Below are positions 25,240-34,166 of a stretch of 64,000 nt of DNA, piece by piece (the stretch's first letter is position 1; each line of letters begins with the position of its first letter). Source of the DNA: Clostridium isatidis (lineage in GTDB: Bacteria; Bacillota; Clostridia; Clostridiales; Clostridiaceae); assembly GCF_002285495.1 (NCBI RefSeq), contig NZ_CP016786.1, positions 1,440,001 to 1,504,000 of the forward strand, in the 5' to 3' direction. The translations under genes and the position numbers were made by a program. The notes beneath the pieces were generated by a model. The model was not told the DNA's origin. It saw only the letters and a list, made by a program, of their open reading frames with translations, and did no database searches.

Positions 25240-28200
25240 TTATGCATCTATTGTCGAAATTATAGGTGTAGTTTCTTCAAGAACATCTAGAAGAACTCTA
25301 ACTGTATCAAGAGACGTAAGTATGGTTACATTATTTTCAGTGGCACAATGTCTAATTAATTGTCCATCACTCATTTGTTTCATTGAAGCAAGATTTCTTG
25401 TATTAATTACATAAGCAATGCTTCCCTGACGAATTAAGTTCAATATCTCATTACTTCCGTCACTGATTTTCTTTACTATACTGGCATGTATTCCATACTT
25501 CTTTAAGAAATTTGCAGTACCTTTTGTTGCTTTAATGTTAAAACCTAGATTATAAAATCTACCAATAAGAGGAAGAGCTTCCTCCTTATCATTATCCGCT
25601 ACAGTTACAAAGACTGTACCATAATTTTTAAGCTGCATGCCACTAGCTTGAAGCCCCTTATATAATGCCCTATTTAATTTATTATCATAACCAATCGCTT
25701 CCCCTGTGGATTTCATTTCTGGTGATAAATAAGCATCTAATCCTTTTATTTTATTAAAAGAGAATACAGGAACTTTTACATAGTAACGGTTCTTTTCCTT
25801 TGGATATATATCAAATATCCCTTCTTCTTTCAAGGATTTTCCTAGAATAACTTTTGTTGCAATATCTGCTAGGGAATAACCCGTAGCTTTAGATAAGAAC
25901 GGTACTGTTCTAGAAGATCTTGGATTTACTTCTATAATATAAACATTATCCTCTTTATCAACTATAAACTGTATATTATAAAGACCAACTATTCCTATTG
26001 CTAACCCAAGCTTCTTTGTATATTCTAAAATTCTTCCTTTTACCTTGTCTGATATACTAAAAGCAGGATAAACACTTATTGAATCTCCTGAATGTATTCC
26101 TGTTCTTTCAACAAGTTCCATAATACCTGGTACAAATACATCTTTACCATCACATATAGCATCAACTTCTACTTCTTTTCCTTGAATATATTTATCAACC
26201 AATACTGGTTTGTCTAAATCTATTTCTACAGCAGTTTTTAAATACTGTCTTAACTGCTTTTCATTTGCTACAATCTGCATTGCTCTTCCTCCAAGCACAA
26301 AACTTGGTCTTACTAAAACCGGATAACCTATGCTATCAGCAGCTTTCACTCCCTCTTCTATATTTGTTACGGCTTTTCCCTTAGGTTGTGGAATATTAAG
26401 CTCCCCAAGTATCTTTTCAAATCTATCACGATTTTCTGCCCTATCTATTGCTTCACAATCAGTTCCTATAATTTTAACGCCGCGTTTCATTAAAGGCTCT
26501 GCAAGATTAATTGCTGTCTGACCACCTAGACTTGCAATCACTCCCTCAACTTTTTCAAAATCTACTATTGCCATAACATCTTCTGCAGTTAAAGGTTCAA
26601 AATAAAGTTTATCTCCTATCGTATAATCTGTTGAAACTGTTTCTGGATTATTATTGATAATAATTGCTTCATATCCAGCCCTTTTAATAGTTTGTATTGC
26701 ATGAACTGTTGAATAGTCAAATTCAACACCTTGTCCAATACGGATTGGACCTGCACCAAGAACTATTATTTTCTTTTTATCTGTTGGTTTTGATACATTT
26801 TCTCCTGTATAAGATGAATAAAAATATGGAATATATTTTCCGGTATGAAGAGTATCAACCATTTTAAAAATTGGAATAATTCCTTCTTCTTTTCTTTGCT
26901 TATAAATTTTTATCTCATCACAACCCCATAGTTTAGAAATATATTTATCTGAAAAGCCCATTCTTTTAGCTTCTTTTAATATATTTTTATCAAAAGGAGT
27001 TTTTCTTATTTTATTTTCCATATCTATAATTTTCTTTATTGCTTCAAGAAATAATTTAGTTATCATAGTAAGCTTATGAATTTCTTCAATCGAAGTTCCT
27101 CTTCTTATAAGCTCAGCAATTGCATAGATATTATCATCCTTAAAATCACTTATATAATTTAATAATTCACTAATTGACATATCATCAAATTTTGAAAGAT
27201 ATAAATGGCAAACCCCTATTTCTAAAGAACGAACAGCTTTTAGGAAACATTCCTCCAAATTTGACCCAATACTCATAACTTCCCCTGTTGCCTTCATTTG
27301 AGTGCCAAGTTTATTGGAAGCTGTTTGAAATTTATCAAAGGGGAAACGAGGGAATTTTGCAACTATATAATCAAGGCTAGGTTCTATTGCTGCAGTTCCA
27401 CCTGCCACTTCTATTTCTTCTAATTCCATACCAACTGCTACTTTTGCTGTAACTTTTGCTATCGGATATCCACTTGCCTTAGATGCTAGAGCTGAAGAAC
27501 GAGAAACTCTTGGATTTACTTCTATTAAGAAATATTCACTGTTATAAGGATTAAGAGCAAATTGAACATTACATCCACCTTCTATCTTTAATTCCTTTAT
27601 AATTTTAATTGCACTATCTTGAAGCATTTTTTTATCCTCTTCCTTTAATGAAAGGATAGGCGCAACAACTATTGAGTCTCCGGTATGAACACCTACTGGA
27701 TCAACATTTTCCATACCACAGATTGTTATTGCATTCCCCTTTGAATCACGCATAACTTCAAATTCAATTTCCTTATATCCCTTAACACTTTTTTCAATTA
27801 ATACTTGATGAACAGGAGAAAGCTTAAAAGCATTTATACCAATTTCAATAAGCTCTTCTTCATTATTTGCAAATCCTCCACCTGTACCTCCTAAAGTAAA
27901 TGCAGGACGAAGTACAACAGGATATCCAATTTCCTTAGCAGCCTTTTTAGCCTCTTCTAGGTTATATGTTATCTTAGAAGGAATTACTGGTTCTCCAATA
28001 GTTTCACACATTTCTTTGAATAATTCTCTGTCTTCAGCTATCTCTATACTCTTACTGCTAGTACCTAAAAGTTCAACTCCACATTCCTTAAGTATCCCTT
28101 TCTTTTCAAGCTGTATTGCCATATTAAGACCAGTTTGACCACCAATACCTGGAACTATTGCATGAGGTCTTTCATATCTTAAAATTTTTTCAATATATTC

Positions 28201-28413
28201 AAGAGTTAAAGGTTCCATATAAACTTTATCAGCTATGCTTACATCAGTCATAATAGTTGCAGGATTAGAATTTACTAAAATTATTTCATAACCTTCTTCC
28301 TTAAGAGCAAGGCAAGCTTCTGTTCCTGCATAATCAAATTCTGCTGCTTGTCCAATAATAATAGGACCTGATCCAATAATCATTATTTTTTTAATATCTG
28401 TTCTTTTTGCCAT
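25240..28413 (-). CDS. carB: Carbamoyl-phosphate synthase large subunit
   Basis: A 1057-residue enzyme that makes carbamoyl phosphate, supplying pyrimidine and arginine synthesis. The two homologous halves each begin with a GxGPIxIGQ motif (SGPIIIGQAAEFDYAG and AGPIRIGQGVEFDYS) and contain an ATP-grasp domain (GYPVVLRPAFTLGGTGG and GYPVLVRPSFVLGGRAM). The last 130 residues are the MGS-type allosteric domain, ending in a region with ITSLDTVRVLLDVL. AAGGAGG precedes the ATG. The small glutaminase subunit carA is not adjacent and not found in the window, which is unusual. Confidence 0.97.
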   Translation of the reverse strand: MAKRTDIKKIMIIGSGPIIIGQAAEFDYAGTEACLALKEEGYEIILVNSNPATIMTDVSIADKVYMEPLTLEYIEKILRYERPHAIVPGIGGQTGLNMAIQLEKKGILKECGVELLGTSSKSIEIAEDRELFKEMCETIGEPVIPSKITYNLEEAKKAAKEIGYPVVLRPAFTLGGTGGGFANNEEELIEIGINAFKLSPVHQVLIEKSVKGYKEIEFEVMRDSKGNAITICGMENVDPVGVHTGDSIVVAPILSLKEEDKKMLQDSAIKIIKELKIEGGCNVQFALNPYNSEYFLIEVNPRVSRSSALASKASGYPIAKVTAKVAVGMELEEIEVAGGTAAIEPSLDYIVAKFPRFPFDKFQTASNKLGTQMKATGEVMSIGSNLEECFLKAVRSLEIGVCHLYLSKFDDMSISELLNYISDFKDDNIYAIAELIRRGTSIEEIHKLTMITKLFLEAIKKIIDMENKIRKTPFDKNILKEAKRMGFSDKYISKLWGCDEIKIYKQRKEEGIIPIFKMVDTLHTGKYIPYFYSSYTGENVSKPTDKKKIIVLGAGPIRIGQGVEFDYSTVHAIQTIKRAGYEAIIINNNPETVSTDYTIGDKLYFEPLTAEDVMAIVDFEKVEGVIASLGGQTAINLAEPLMKRGVKIIGTDCEAIDRAENRDRFEKILGELNIPQPKGKAVTNIEEGVKAADSIGYPVLVRPSFVLGGRAMQIVANEKQLRQYLKTAVEIDLDKPVLVDKYIQGKEVEVDAICDGKDVFVPGIMELVERTGIHSGDSISVYPAFSISDKVKGRILEYTKKLGLAIGIVGLYNIQFIVDKEDNVYIIEVNPRSSRTVPFLSKATGYSLADIATKVILGKSLKEEGIFDIYPKEKNRYYVKVPVFSFNKIKGLDAYLSPEMKSTGEAIGYDNKLNRALYKGLQASGMQLKNYGTVFVTVADNDKEEALPLIGRFYNLGFNIKATKGTANFLKKYGIHASIVKKISDGSNEILNLIRQGSIAYVINTRNLASMKQMSDGQLIRHCATENNVTILTSLDTVRVLLDVLEETTPIISTIDA

Positions 28414-28425
28414 TTTTACTCCTCC

Positions 28426-29592
28426 TTAAATTTCATCAATATAAATGATTTTATTATTACAAATTGTTGCAATACATTTCCCCATTAACTTCATACCTTC
28501 AAAAGGAGTTGCCTTTCCCTTAGAAAGAAAATCTTCTGAATTAACAACTATTCCTTCATTTAAATCCCATATTGTAAAATCATCACCTAAAGGTATTCCA
28601 AATCTTTTTCTCGGATTTATAGCCATAAGCTCTATTAACTTTTCTAAACTTATTAAATTTTCTTTTACTAATTTTGTATAAAGCACAGGAAAAGCTGTTT
28701 CAATTCCTACAATACCAAAAGCACTTTCCTCAAGTCCCTTTGATTTTTCCTCAATACTATGAGGTGCATGATCCGTTGCAATCATATCTATTGTTCCATT
28801 CTGAACTCCCTTAATGAGAGCAAGTCTATCTTCCCTACTTCTTAATGGAGGATTCATCTTAAATCTGCCATCTTCCTCTAAGTCATTTTCATCAAGGACT
28901 AAATAATGAGGAGCAGTTTCACAAGTAACGTCTATTCCATCTTCTTTTGCTTTGCCTATTAGCTCAACACTTTCTTTACAAGAAATATGACAAACATGAT
29001 AAGCACAGCCAGTTTCCTTAGCTAATCTTAAATCTCTTTCAATAACCTTCCATTCACTTTCTGAACAGATGCCTTTATGATTATGCTTATTAGCATAAAC
29101 TCCTTCATGAATATACCCACCATTAAGCAAACTGTTGTCTTCACAATGAGCTGCTATAATCTTTCCTAAGGATTTTGCTCTTTTCATAGCTTTTTTCATT
29201 AGTTTTTCATCCTGTATTCCCTTTCCATCATCTGAAAAACCTAGTATTTTCCCGGCCATTTCTCTCATATCAGAAAGTTCTTTCCCATCTTGATTTATAG
29301 TAATGGAGGCAAAAGGATAAATATTAATAACTGAATCTTTTTCTATTATTTTTATCTGTTCATTTAAGTGTTCTAGAGTATCAGGTACAGGATTTAAATT
29401 AGGCATTGTACATACTGCTGAATACCCTCCTCTGGCCGCTGCCCTGCTGCCTGATTTTATTGTTTCCTTATATGAAAACCCCGGTTCCCTAAAGTGAACA
29501 TGTACATCACAAAAGGCAGGAAAAATAGTATATTTATTAGTCAGACAGCCTTCAATTATCTTCTTTGGCAAATTGCATTTTACATTAAACAT
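28426..29592 (-). CDS. pyrC: Dihydroorotase
   Basis: A 388-residue zinc amidohydrolase that closes carbamoyl-aspartate to dihydroorotate. Metal-site motifs are DVHVHFREPGFSYKE (about residues 28-42), AAHCEDNS, YHVCHISC and ATDHAPHSIEEK. It is a class I type enzyme, somewhat short at the N-terminus. It is the promoter-proximal gene of the operon; the ATG lies 5 bases after an uninterrupted run of eight G that serves as ribosome-binding site. Control is by the attenuator in the leader. Confidence 0.95.
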   Translation of the reverse strand: MFNVKCNLPKKIIEGCLTNKYTIFPAFCDVHVHFREPGFSYKETIKSGSRAAARGGYSAVCTMPNLNPVPDTLEHLNEQIKIIEKDSVINIYPFASITINQDGKELSDMREMAGKILGFSDDGKGIQDEKLMKKAMKRAKSLGKIIAAHCEDNSLLNGGYIHEGVYANKHNHKGICSESEWKVIERDLRLAKETGCAYHVCHISCKESVELIGKAKEDGIDVTCETAPHYLVLDENDLEEDGRFKMNPPLRSREDRLALIKGVQNGTIDMIATDHAPHSIEEKSKGLEESAFGIVGIETAFPVLYTKLVKENLISLEKLIELMAINPRKRFGIPLGDDFTIWDLNEGIVVNSEDFLSKGKATPFEGMKLMGKCIATICNNKIIYIDEI

Positions 29593-29613
29593 ATAGCCCC
29601 CCCCTTTTTATTT

Positions 29614-29644
29614 TAAAAAAAAACCTTGTCGATATCGACAAGGT
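29614..29644 (-). terminator. Attenuator terminator of the pyr operon
   Basis: On the minus strand the perfect 22-base palindrome ACCTTGTCGAT/ATCGACAAGGT is followed by nine T, ending about 20 bases before the pyrC ATG. It lies between the promoter and the first gene, so it must be relieved for expression. Confidence 0.88.
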
Positions 29645-29734
29645 ATAAATATGCAAAATAAAGGTGACAAACATAAAAGCAGCACCAACATTTAAACATT
29701 GCAATTATATAATCTTATCGATATCTCTGTATCG
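29623..29734 (-). promoter_or_regulatory. PyrR-type attenuation leader
   Basis: Three alternative structures are visible. A hairpin CGATA-CAGAGA-TATCG (29719-29734) has a loop that fits the core CNGNGA of PyrR binding loops. Its 3' part GATATCGATAAG (29714-29725) can pair over 12 bases, with one G-U pair, with CTTGTCGATATC, the 5' arm of the terminator. Binding of PyrR with UMP would hold the first hairpin and allow termination; without it the antiterminator would form. PyrR itself is not in the window. Confidence 0.75.
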
Positions 29735-29785
29735 TTTTAAAGATGTATATTTATTCATTCATTATTCATTTGTTCATTTTCAATT

Positions 29786-29814
29786 ATTATGCCACTAAAA
29801 ACATTATTTGTCAA
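29786..29814 (-). promoter_or_regulatory. Sigma-A promoter of the pyr operon
   Basis: TTGACA (29809-29814) and CATAAT (29786-29791), spacer 17, with TG one base before the -10 (extended -10). It is followed by a leader of about 185 bases up to pyrC. Confidence 0.88.
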
Positions 29815-29841
29815 TTACTATTTTTATAAAAATCTGAAATT

Positions 29842-31671
29842 TTATAATTTAAAATTAAACTGACTAAATTGACTATTATATAATTCTGAATAAAAACCTT
29901 TCTGTTTCATTAATTCATCGTGAGTTCCCTCTTCTATTATTCTCCCATCTTTTATCGCAATTATCTTATCTGCATTTTTTATTGTACTAAGCCTATGAGC
30001 TATTATAAAAGTCGTTTTATTCTCCATAAGCTTCTTTAAAGCTTCTTGAATCTGAATTTCTGTTCTTGTATCAATAGAGGATGTTGCTTCATCTAATACT
30101 AAAATTGAACAATTTGATATCATTGCTCTTGCTATCGCTAAAAGTTGACGTTGTCCTTGAGATAAATTACTTCCATTATCCCTCAATACAGTATCATATC
30201 CTTTTGGAAGCTGTTTAATAAAATGATGGGCATTGGCTAATTTTGCTGCCTTTTCTACTTCTTCATCACTGGCATCCAATCTTCCATATCTTATATTTTC
30301 TCTTACAGTATCTTCAAATAAGAATGTATCTTGTAACACTATAGCTATAGACTTTCTAAGGCTTTTTAAAGAATAATTCTTTATATTTTCTTCATCTATT
30401 AATATACTTCCAGCATCTACATCATAAAATCTATTTAATAAATTAATAATAGTTGTCTTACCTGAACCTGTTGGCCCTACTATGGCAATCGTCTGTCCCT
30501 TTTCAGCCTTTATATTTATTCCCTTTAGTATTTTTTTCTTTTCAGTATATGAAAATTCTATGTCTCTTAACAAAACAATTCTTTCAACCTTTTCCAACTC
30601 TTTAGCATTTTTATTATCTTTTTCTTTTTTTTCATCCATAACTTCAAAAACTCTTTCAGCTCCTGCTAAAGCTGATTGAATTGTATTACCTATATTTAAA
30701 ATTTCATTTATAGGCCTATTAAAATTCCTCATATAAAGAATAAAAGTAAATACAGTTCCAACCGTAATGTTTATATCTTTAAGAATTAATATCCCTCCAG
30801 ATACAGCAAGTAAAAAGTATGTAAAATTATTTATGAAATTCATTATTGGAGCCATTGCACCAGACATTGCTTCTGCTATTATTGCACTTTTGGTTAAAGC
30901 TTTATTTTTATTACTAAACTCTTTTCTTACTTTTTCTTCTTGTCCAAATAAAAAGGTTAATTTTTGGCTAGATATCATTTCCTCTATATATCCATTTAAT
31001 TCTCCTAACTCTTTCTGCCTTCTCAAGAATATCGGCTGAGTTTTATTAATAATAGTTCTTGTTATTATAAACATAAGAGGAGTACTTATTAATCCAATTA
31101 AAGTTAAAGTTGGACTTAATAATAACATTGCAATAATCATACCTACTATATTAATAAGACCCGAAGCAAACTGAATAATGCTTTGTGATAAAGTGTTATT
31201 AATATTATCAACATCATTTGTAAGTCGGCTCATTAAATCTCCGCTTGAATGAGTATCATAATAATTTACTGGCAGCTTTTGAATACTTTCAAAAAGATCT
31301 TTTCTTATTCTTGCAGATGTATTTTGAGCTATACTTACCATTAATCTATTTTGGAAAAAGGCTGAAGCACTTGATATGACATACATAACAACTAATAGGA
31401 TACACATTTTGCTTAAACCATTTAAATCTCTAACAGCGATATATTTATCTACAATGTCTCCATTTAATTTGGTTCCAAGTATTGTTATTAAAGTGGTTAC
31501 TATTGAAAACACTAATGCTAATATTAGAATATATTTTTTATCTCCAAGATATTTTAATAGTCTTTTAGTTGTTTCCATTGGATTATTAAGTTTTTCTTTG
31601 CTTCCAGCCTTAATATTTACTCTTCCCCTTCCTGGTGTATTTCCTATTAGCAATCCTCTGCTATTAGACAT
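29842..31671 (-). CDS. ABC exporter half-transporter, canonical ATPase site
   Basis: A 609-residue protein with an N-terminal six-helix membrane domain (about residues 50-340) and a C-terminal ATPase. Walker A is GPTGSGKTT, Walker B LVLDEATSS and the switch IIAHRLST, all canonical; the signature is the variant LSQGQ. With the partner encoded just upstream it forms a heterodimeric exporter of the BmrCD/TM287-288 type, acting on drugs, lipids or peptides. The start ATG overlaps the partner stop by 8 bases. Confidence 0.92.
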   Translation of the reverse strand: MSNSRGLLIGNTPGRGRVNIKAGSKEKLNNPMETTKRLLKYLGDKKYILILALVFSIVTTLITILGTKLNGDIVDKYIAVRDLNGLSKMCILLVVMYVISSASAFFQNRLMVSIAQNTSARIRKDLFESIQKLPVNYYDTHSSGDLMSRLTNDVDNINNTLSQSIIQFASGLINIVGMIIAMLLLSPTLTLIGLISTPLMFIITRTIINKTQPIFLRRQKELGELNGYIEEMISSQKLTFLFGQEEKVRKEFSNKNKALTKSAIIAEAMSGAMAPIMNFINNFTYFLLAVSGGILILKDINITVGTVFTFILYMRNFNRPINEILNIGNTIQSALAGAERVFEVMDEKKEKDNKNAKELEKVERIVLLRDIEFSYTEKKKILKGINIKAEKGQTIAIVGPTGSGKTTIINLLNRFYDVDAGSILIDEENIKNYSLKSLRKSIAIVLQDTFLFEDTVRENIRYGRLDASDEEVEKAAKLANAHHFIKQLPKGYDTVLRDNGSNLSQGQRQLLAIARAMISNCSILVLDEATSSIDTRTEIQIQEALKKLMENKTTFIIAHRLSTIKNADKIIAIKDGRIIEEGTHDELMKQKGFYSELYNSQFSQFNFKL

Positions 31672-33394
31672 TTGAAAGCACCTCCTCTCCTAATTGCGAA
31701 ACTGCTATAGTTCTATATATTTCGTTATTTCTAATTAATTCATCATGGGAACCAATAGCTGATATTCTCCCCTCATCTAATACAATTATTTTATCTGAAG
31801 CCATTACAGCAGATATTCTTTGAGCTATGGTTATAATTGTAGCTCCATCATCTCTATTTTTTATTGCTTCATGAAGCTTAGACTGAGTCTTCATATCTAA
31901 GGCACTAGATGCATCATCCATTATTAATATTTTGGGATTTCTAACTAAAGTTCTTGCAATAGAAAGCCTTTGTTTTTGACCTCCAGATAAATTTTTAGCT
32001 CTCTGCTCTACTTTTTCCTTATATTTATTTTTCTTCTTATTTATAAATTCATAAGCTTGGGCATCTTTAGCACTTTTCTCAATCTCTTTAAAAGTTGCAA
32101 AATTATTTCCAAACCTAATATTTCCTTCAATATCTCCTGATAAAAGCAAACTCTCTTGAAGAACAATTCCTATATTGTCTCTTAATTCTTTTAGTTTTAA
32201 CTCTTTTACATTAATTCCGCCAATTAATATTTCTCCCTTATATATATCATATAATCTTGGAATTAAGCTTATTATGGTACTTTTTCCTGAACCCGTTGGG
32301 CCTATAATACCTATACGTTCGCCTTCTTTTATACTAAAGGATATATCCTCCAACACATTTTCGCTTTCCTCATTGAATTTAAAATACACATTTCTAAATT
32401 CAATATCGTATCCTTCTAATTTCTTAGCATCTTCCTTTTCTTTAATTGAGGAAGCCATATTTAAAATTTCATTAATTCTGTCAGCTGATGCCTTTGCTCT
32501 TGAAAAGTTCATCATAAGATTTATAACCATAACAGTAGAATGCATTATTTGAATCATATAATTTACAAAGGCCATTATCTTTCCTAGCTCTAAAGTTTGA
32601 TATGAAACCATCCTTCCTCCAAACCATAAAACTACTACAACGCTTAAATTCATAATAAATTGTGTAAAAGGAGAAAGAACTAGATTCATATTTTGAGAAG
32701 CTATACTACTAACTGTTAATTCTTTATTTTTTTTATTGAACCTTTCCTTTTGTTTTTCCTCTAAATTGAAAGATTTAATAACTCTAACTCCTAAAATATT
32801 TTCACGCATAACAAGATTAATATCATCTAGCTTATTTTGAACTTTAATAAACAAAGGCATAGATTTTTTTAAAATTATTATTATACCTATAATTATAATT
32901 GGTATAGACACTGCAAAAATAGTGGAGAGATTTAAACTTAACCTTACCGCCATAATAATTCCTCCTATTGCCATAAGAGGTGATCTAACTGCCGCCCTTA
33001 ATGCCATATTAAACATTTGTTGAACTTGAGTTACATCATTTGTTAATCGAGTAATCAGTGAGGCAGTCTTTAACTTATCTATCTCCATAAAAGACAAACT
33101 ATTTACCTTTTTAAAAATAGCCTCTCTTAAGTCTTCTGCTAATCTCATTGAAGCTGCAGATGCAAAAAATGAACATAGCACCCCACCAATAACAGCCAAA
33201 ATAGAAACAATTATCATGTAAGCTCCAACTTTTAATATATAATTTATATTAGCTTCTGCAACACCAATATCTATAATGTTTGATAATAAAGTTGGATGCA
33301 ATAAGTCCATAGATACTTCTAAAATCATTGATAGTGGTGCTAATATTGCAAATATTACTGCTGATCCTTTAAAATACTTTAATAAATTTTTCAA
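31664..33394 (-). CDS. ABC exporter half-transporter with degenerate ATPase site
   Basis: A 576-residue half-transporter. The membrane domain fills about residues 15-300. The ATPase has Walker A GPTGSGKST and a normal LSGGQ, but Walker B ends MDDASSA, so the catalytic Glu is Asp, and the switch His is Gln (TIAQRIS). In such pairs this subunit carries the non-hydrolysing site, completed by the LSQGQ of the partner. The start is the TTG at 33394, with AAAGGAGA just upstream; a longer frame to 33499 has no ribosome-binding site. It is translated together with the partner gene. Confidence 0.9.
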   Translation of the reverse strand: MKNLLKYFKGSAVIFAILAPLSMILEVSMDLLHPTLLSNIIDIGVAEANINYILKVGAYMIIVSILAVIGGVLCSFFASAASMRLAEDLREAIFKKVNSLSFMEIDKLKTASLITRLTNDVTQVQQMFNMALRAAVRSPLMAIGGIIMAVRLSLNLSTIFAVSIPIIIIGIIIILKKSMPLFIKVQNKLDDINLVMRENILGVRVIKSFNLEEKQKERFNKKNKELTVSSIASQNMNLVLSPFTQFIMNLSVVVVLWFGGRMVSYQTLELGKIMAFVNYMIQIMHSTVMVINLMMNFSRAKASADRINEILNMASSIKEKEDAKKLEGYDIEFRNVYFKFNEESENVLEDISFSIKEGERIGIIGPTGSGKSTIISLIPRLYDIYKGEILIGGINVKELKLKELRDNIGIVLQESLLLSGDIEGNIRFGNNFATFKEIEKSAKDAQAYEFINKKKNKYKEKVEQRAKNLSGGQKQRLSIARTLVRNPKILIMDDASSALDMKTQSKLHEAIKNRDDGATIITIAQRISAVMASDKIIVLDEGRISAIGSHDELIRNNEIYRTIAVSQLGEEVLSNV

Positions 33395-33615
33395 AGATGT
33401 CTCCTTTCCTGTACTTCTACTTTTATAAAAAATTAAAAATGTACTATTTGATTTTGTCCTTTGTTTATTATACAACAAAATATTTTTAATTGAAAACAAT
33501 TATTTATTGAAAACATTAATCATTTATATAATGCGATTTTTATTATATAATTAAATAGCTTTTTTATTCTTTTACACATATATTAATAATATTAATTAAA
33601 ACAAGGAGTATTTTT

Positions 33616-34029
33616 ATGTGGATTATTTACGCATTGCTATCTGCTTTTTTTGCAGCTGCAACCTCAATATTGGCAAAGGTCGGAATTCAAAATGTTAATT
33701 CTAATTTAGCTACTGCAATTCGTACAGTTGTAATTATTATAATTGCTTGGGGAATAGTATTTTTAAATGGAAGTTATAAGGAAATTCCTAACATAACTCA
33801 AAAAAGCTGGCTTTTTCTTATTCTATCAGGTGTTGCAACAGGTCTATCCTGGTTATTTTATTTTAAGGCACTACAATTAGGAGATGCATCTAAAGTAGTT
33901 CCAATAGATAAATTTAGTGTAGTTATAAGCATGGTCTTAGCCTTCCTAATATTAAAAGAAACAGTAACAGCTAATACTATTCTAGGTGGAATTTTAATTA
34001 CCTTAGGAACCTTTGTATTAATACTATAA
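33616..34029 (+). CDS. Single-domain EamA (DMT superfamily) membrane protein
   Basis: A 137-residue protein with five predicted membrane segments equal to one EamA repeat; most EamA transporters have two such repeats, so this one should dimerise. It begins WIIYALLSAFFAAATSILAKVG and ends with LKETVTANTILGGILITLGTFVLIL, both typical of the repeat. AAGGAGT precedes the ATG. It is a single gene, divergent from the ABC exporter. The transported compound is unknown. Confidence 0.85.
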   Translation: MWIIYALLSAFFAAATSILAKVGIQNVNSNLATAIRTVVIIIIAWGIVFLNGSYKEIPNITQKSWLFLILSGVATGLSWLFYFKALQLGDASKVVPIDKFSVVISMVLAFLILKETVTANTILGGILITLGTFVLIL

Positions 34030-34096
34030 AAAGTTATACCTATTAAATAAAAGAACTACTAAGCCAGAAGTATTGGTTAAATTTTAAATAAACTCA

Positions 34097-34135
34097 AAAA
34101 ATAAAGTTGTAACTTCAAGTTACAACTTTATTTTT
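34097..34135. terminator. Bidirectional terminator between convergent genes
   Basis: Arms AAATAAAGTTGTAACTT and its complement AAGTTACAACTTTATTT lie between the EamA gene and the convergent histidine kinase gene. Confidence 0.85.
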
Positions 34136-34166
34136 AGTAAAAGTATTATAAATTGATAGACTTTCT

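Noticed and set aside
26330..26521. Open frame inside carB on the opposite strand
   Set aside because: It lies wholly within the well-supported carB gene and has no ribosome-binding site or family resemblance.
29735..29785. Repeated GAAT words after the pyr promoter (GAATAATGAATGAATAAATA)
   Set aside because: Simple A/T-rich repetition of a short word; no structure or coding potential was seen.
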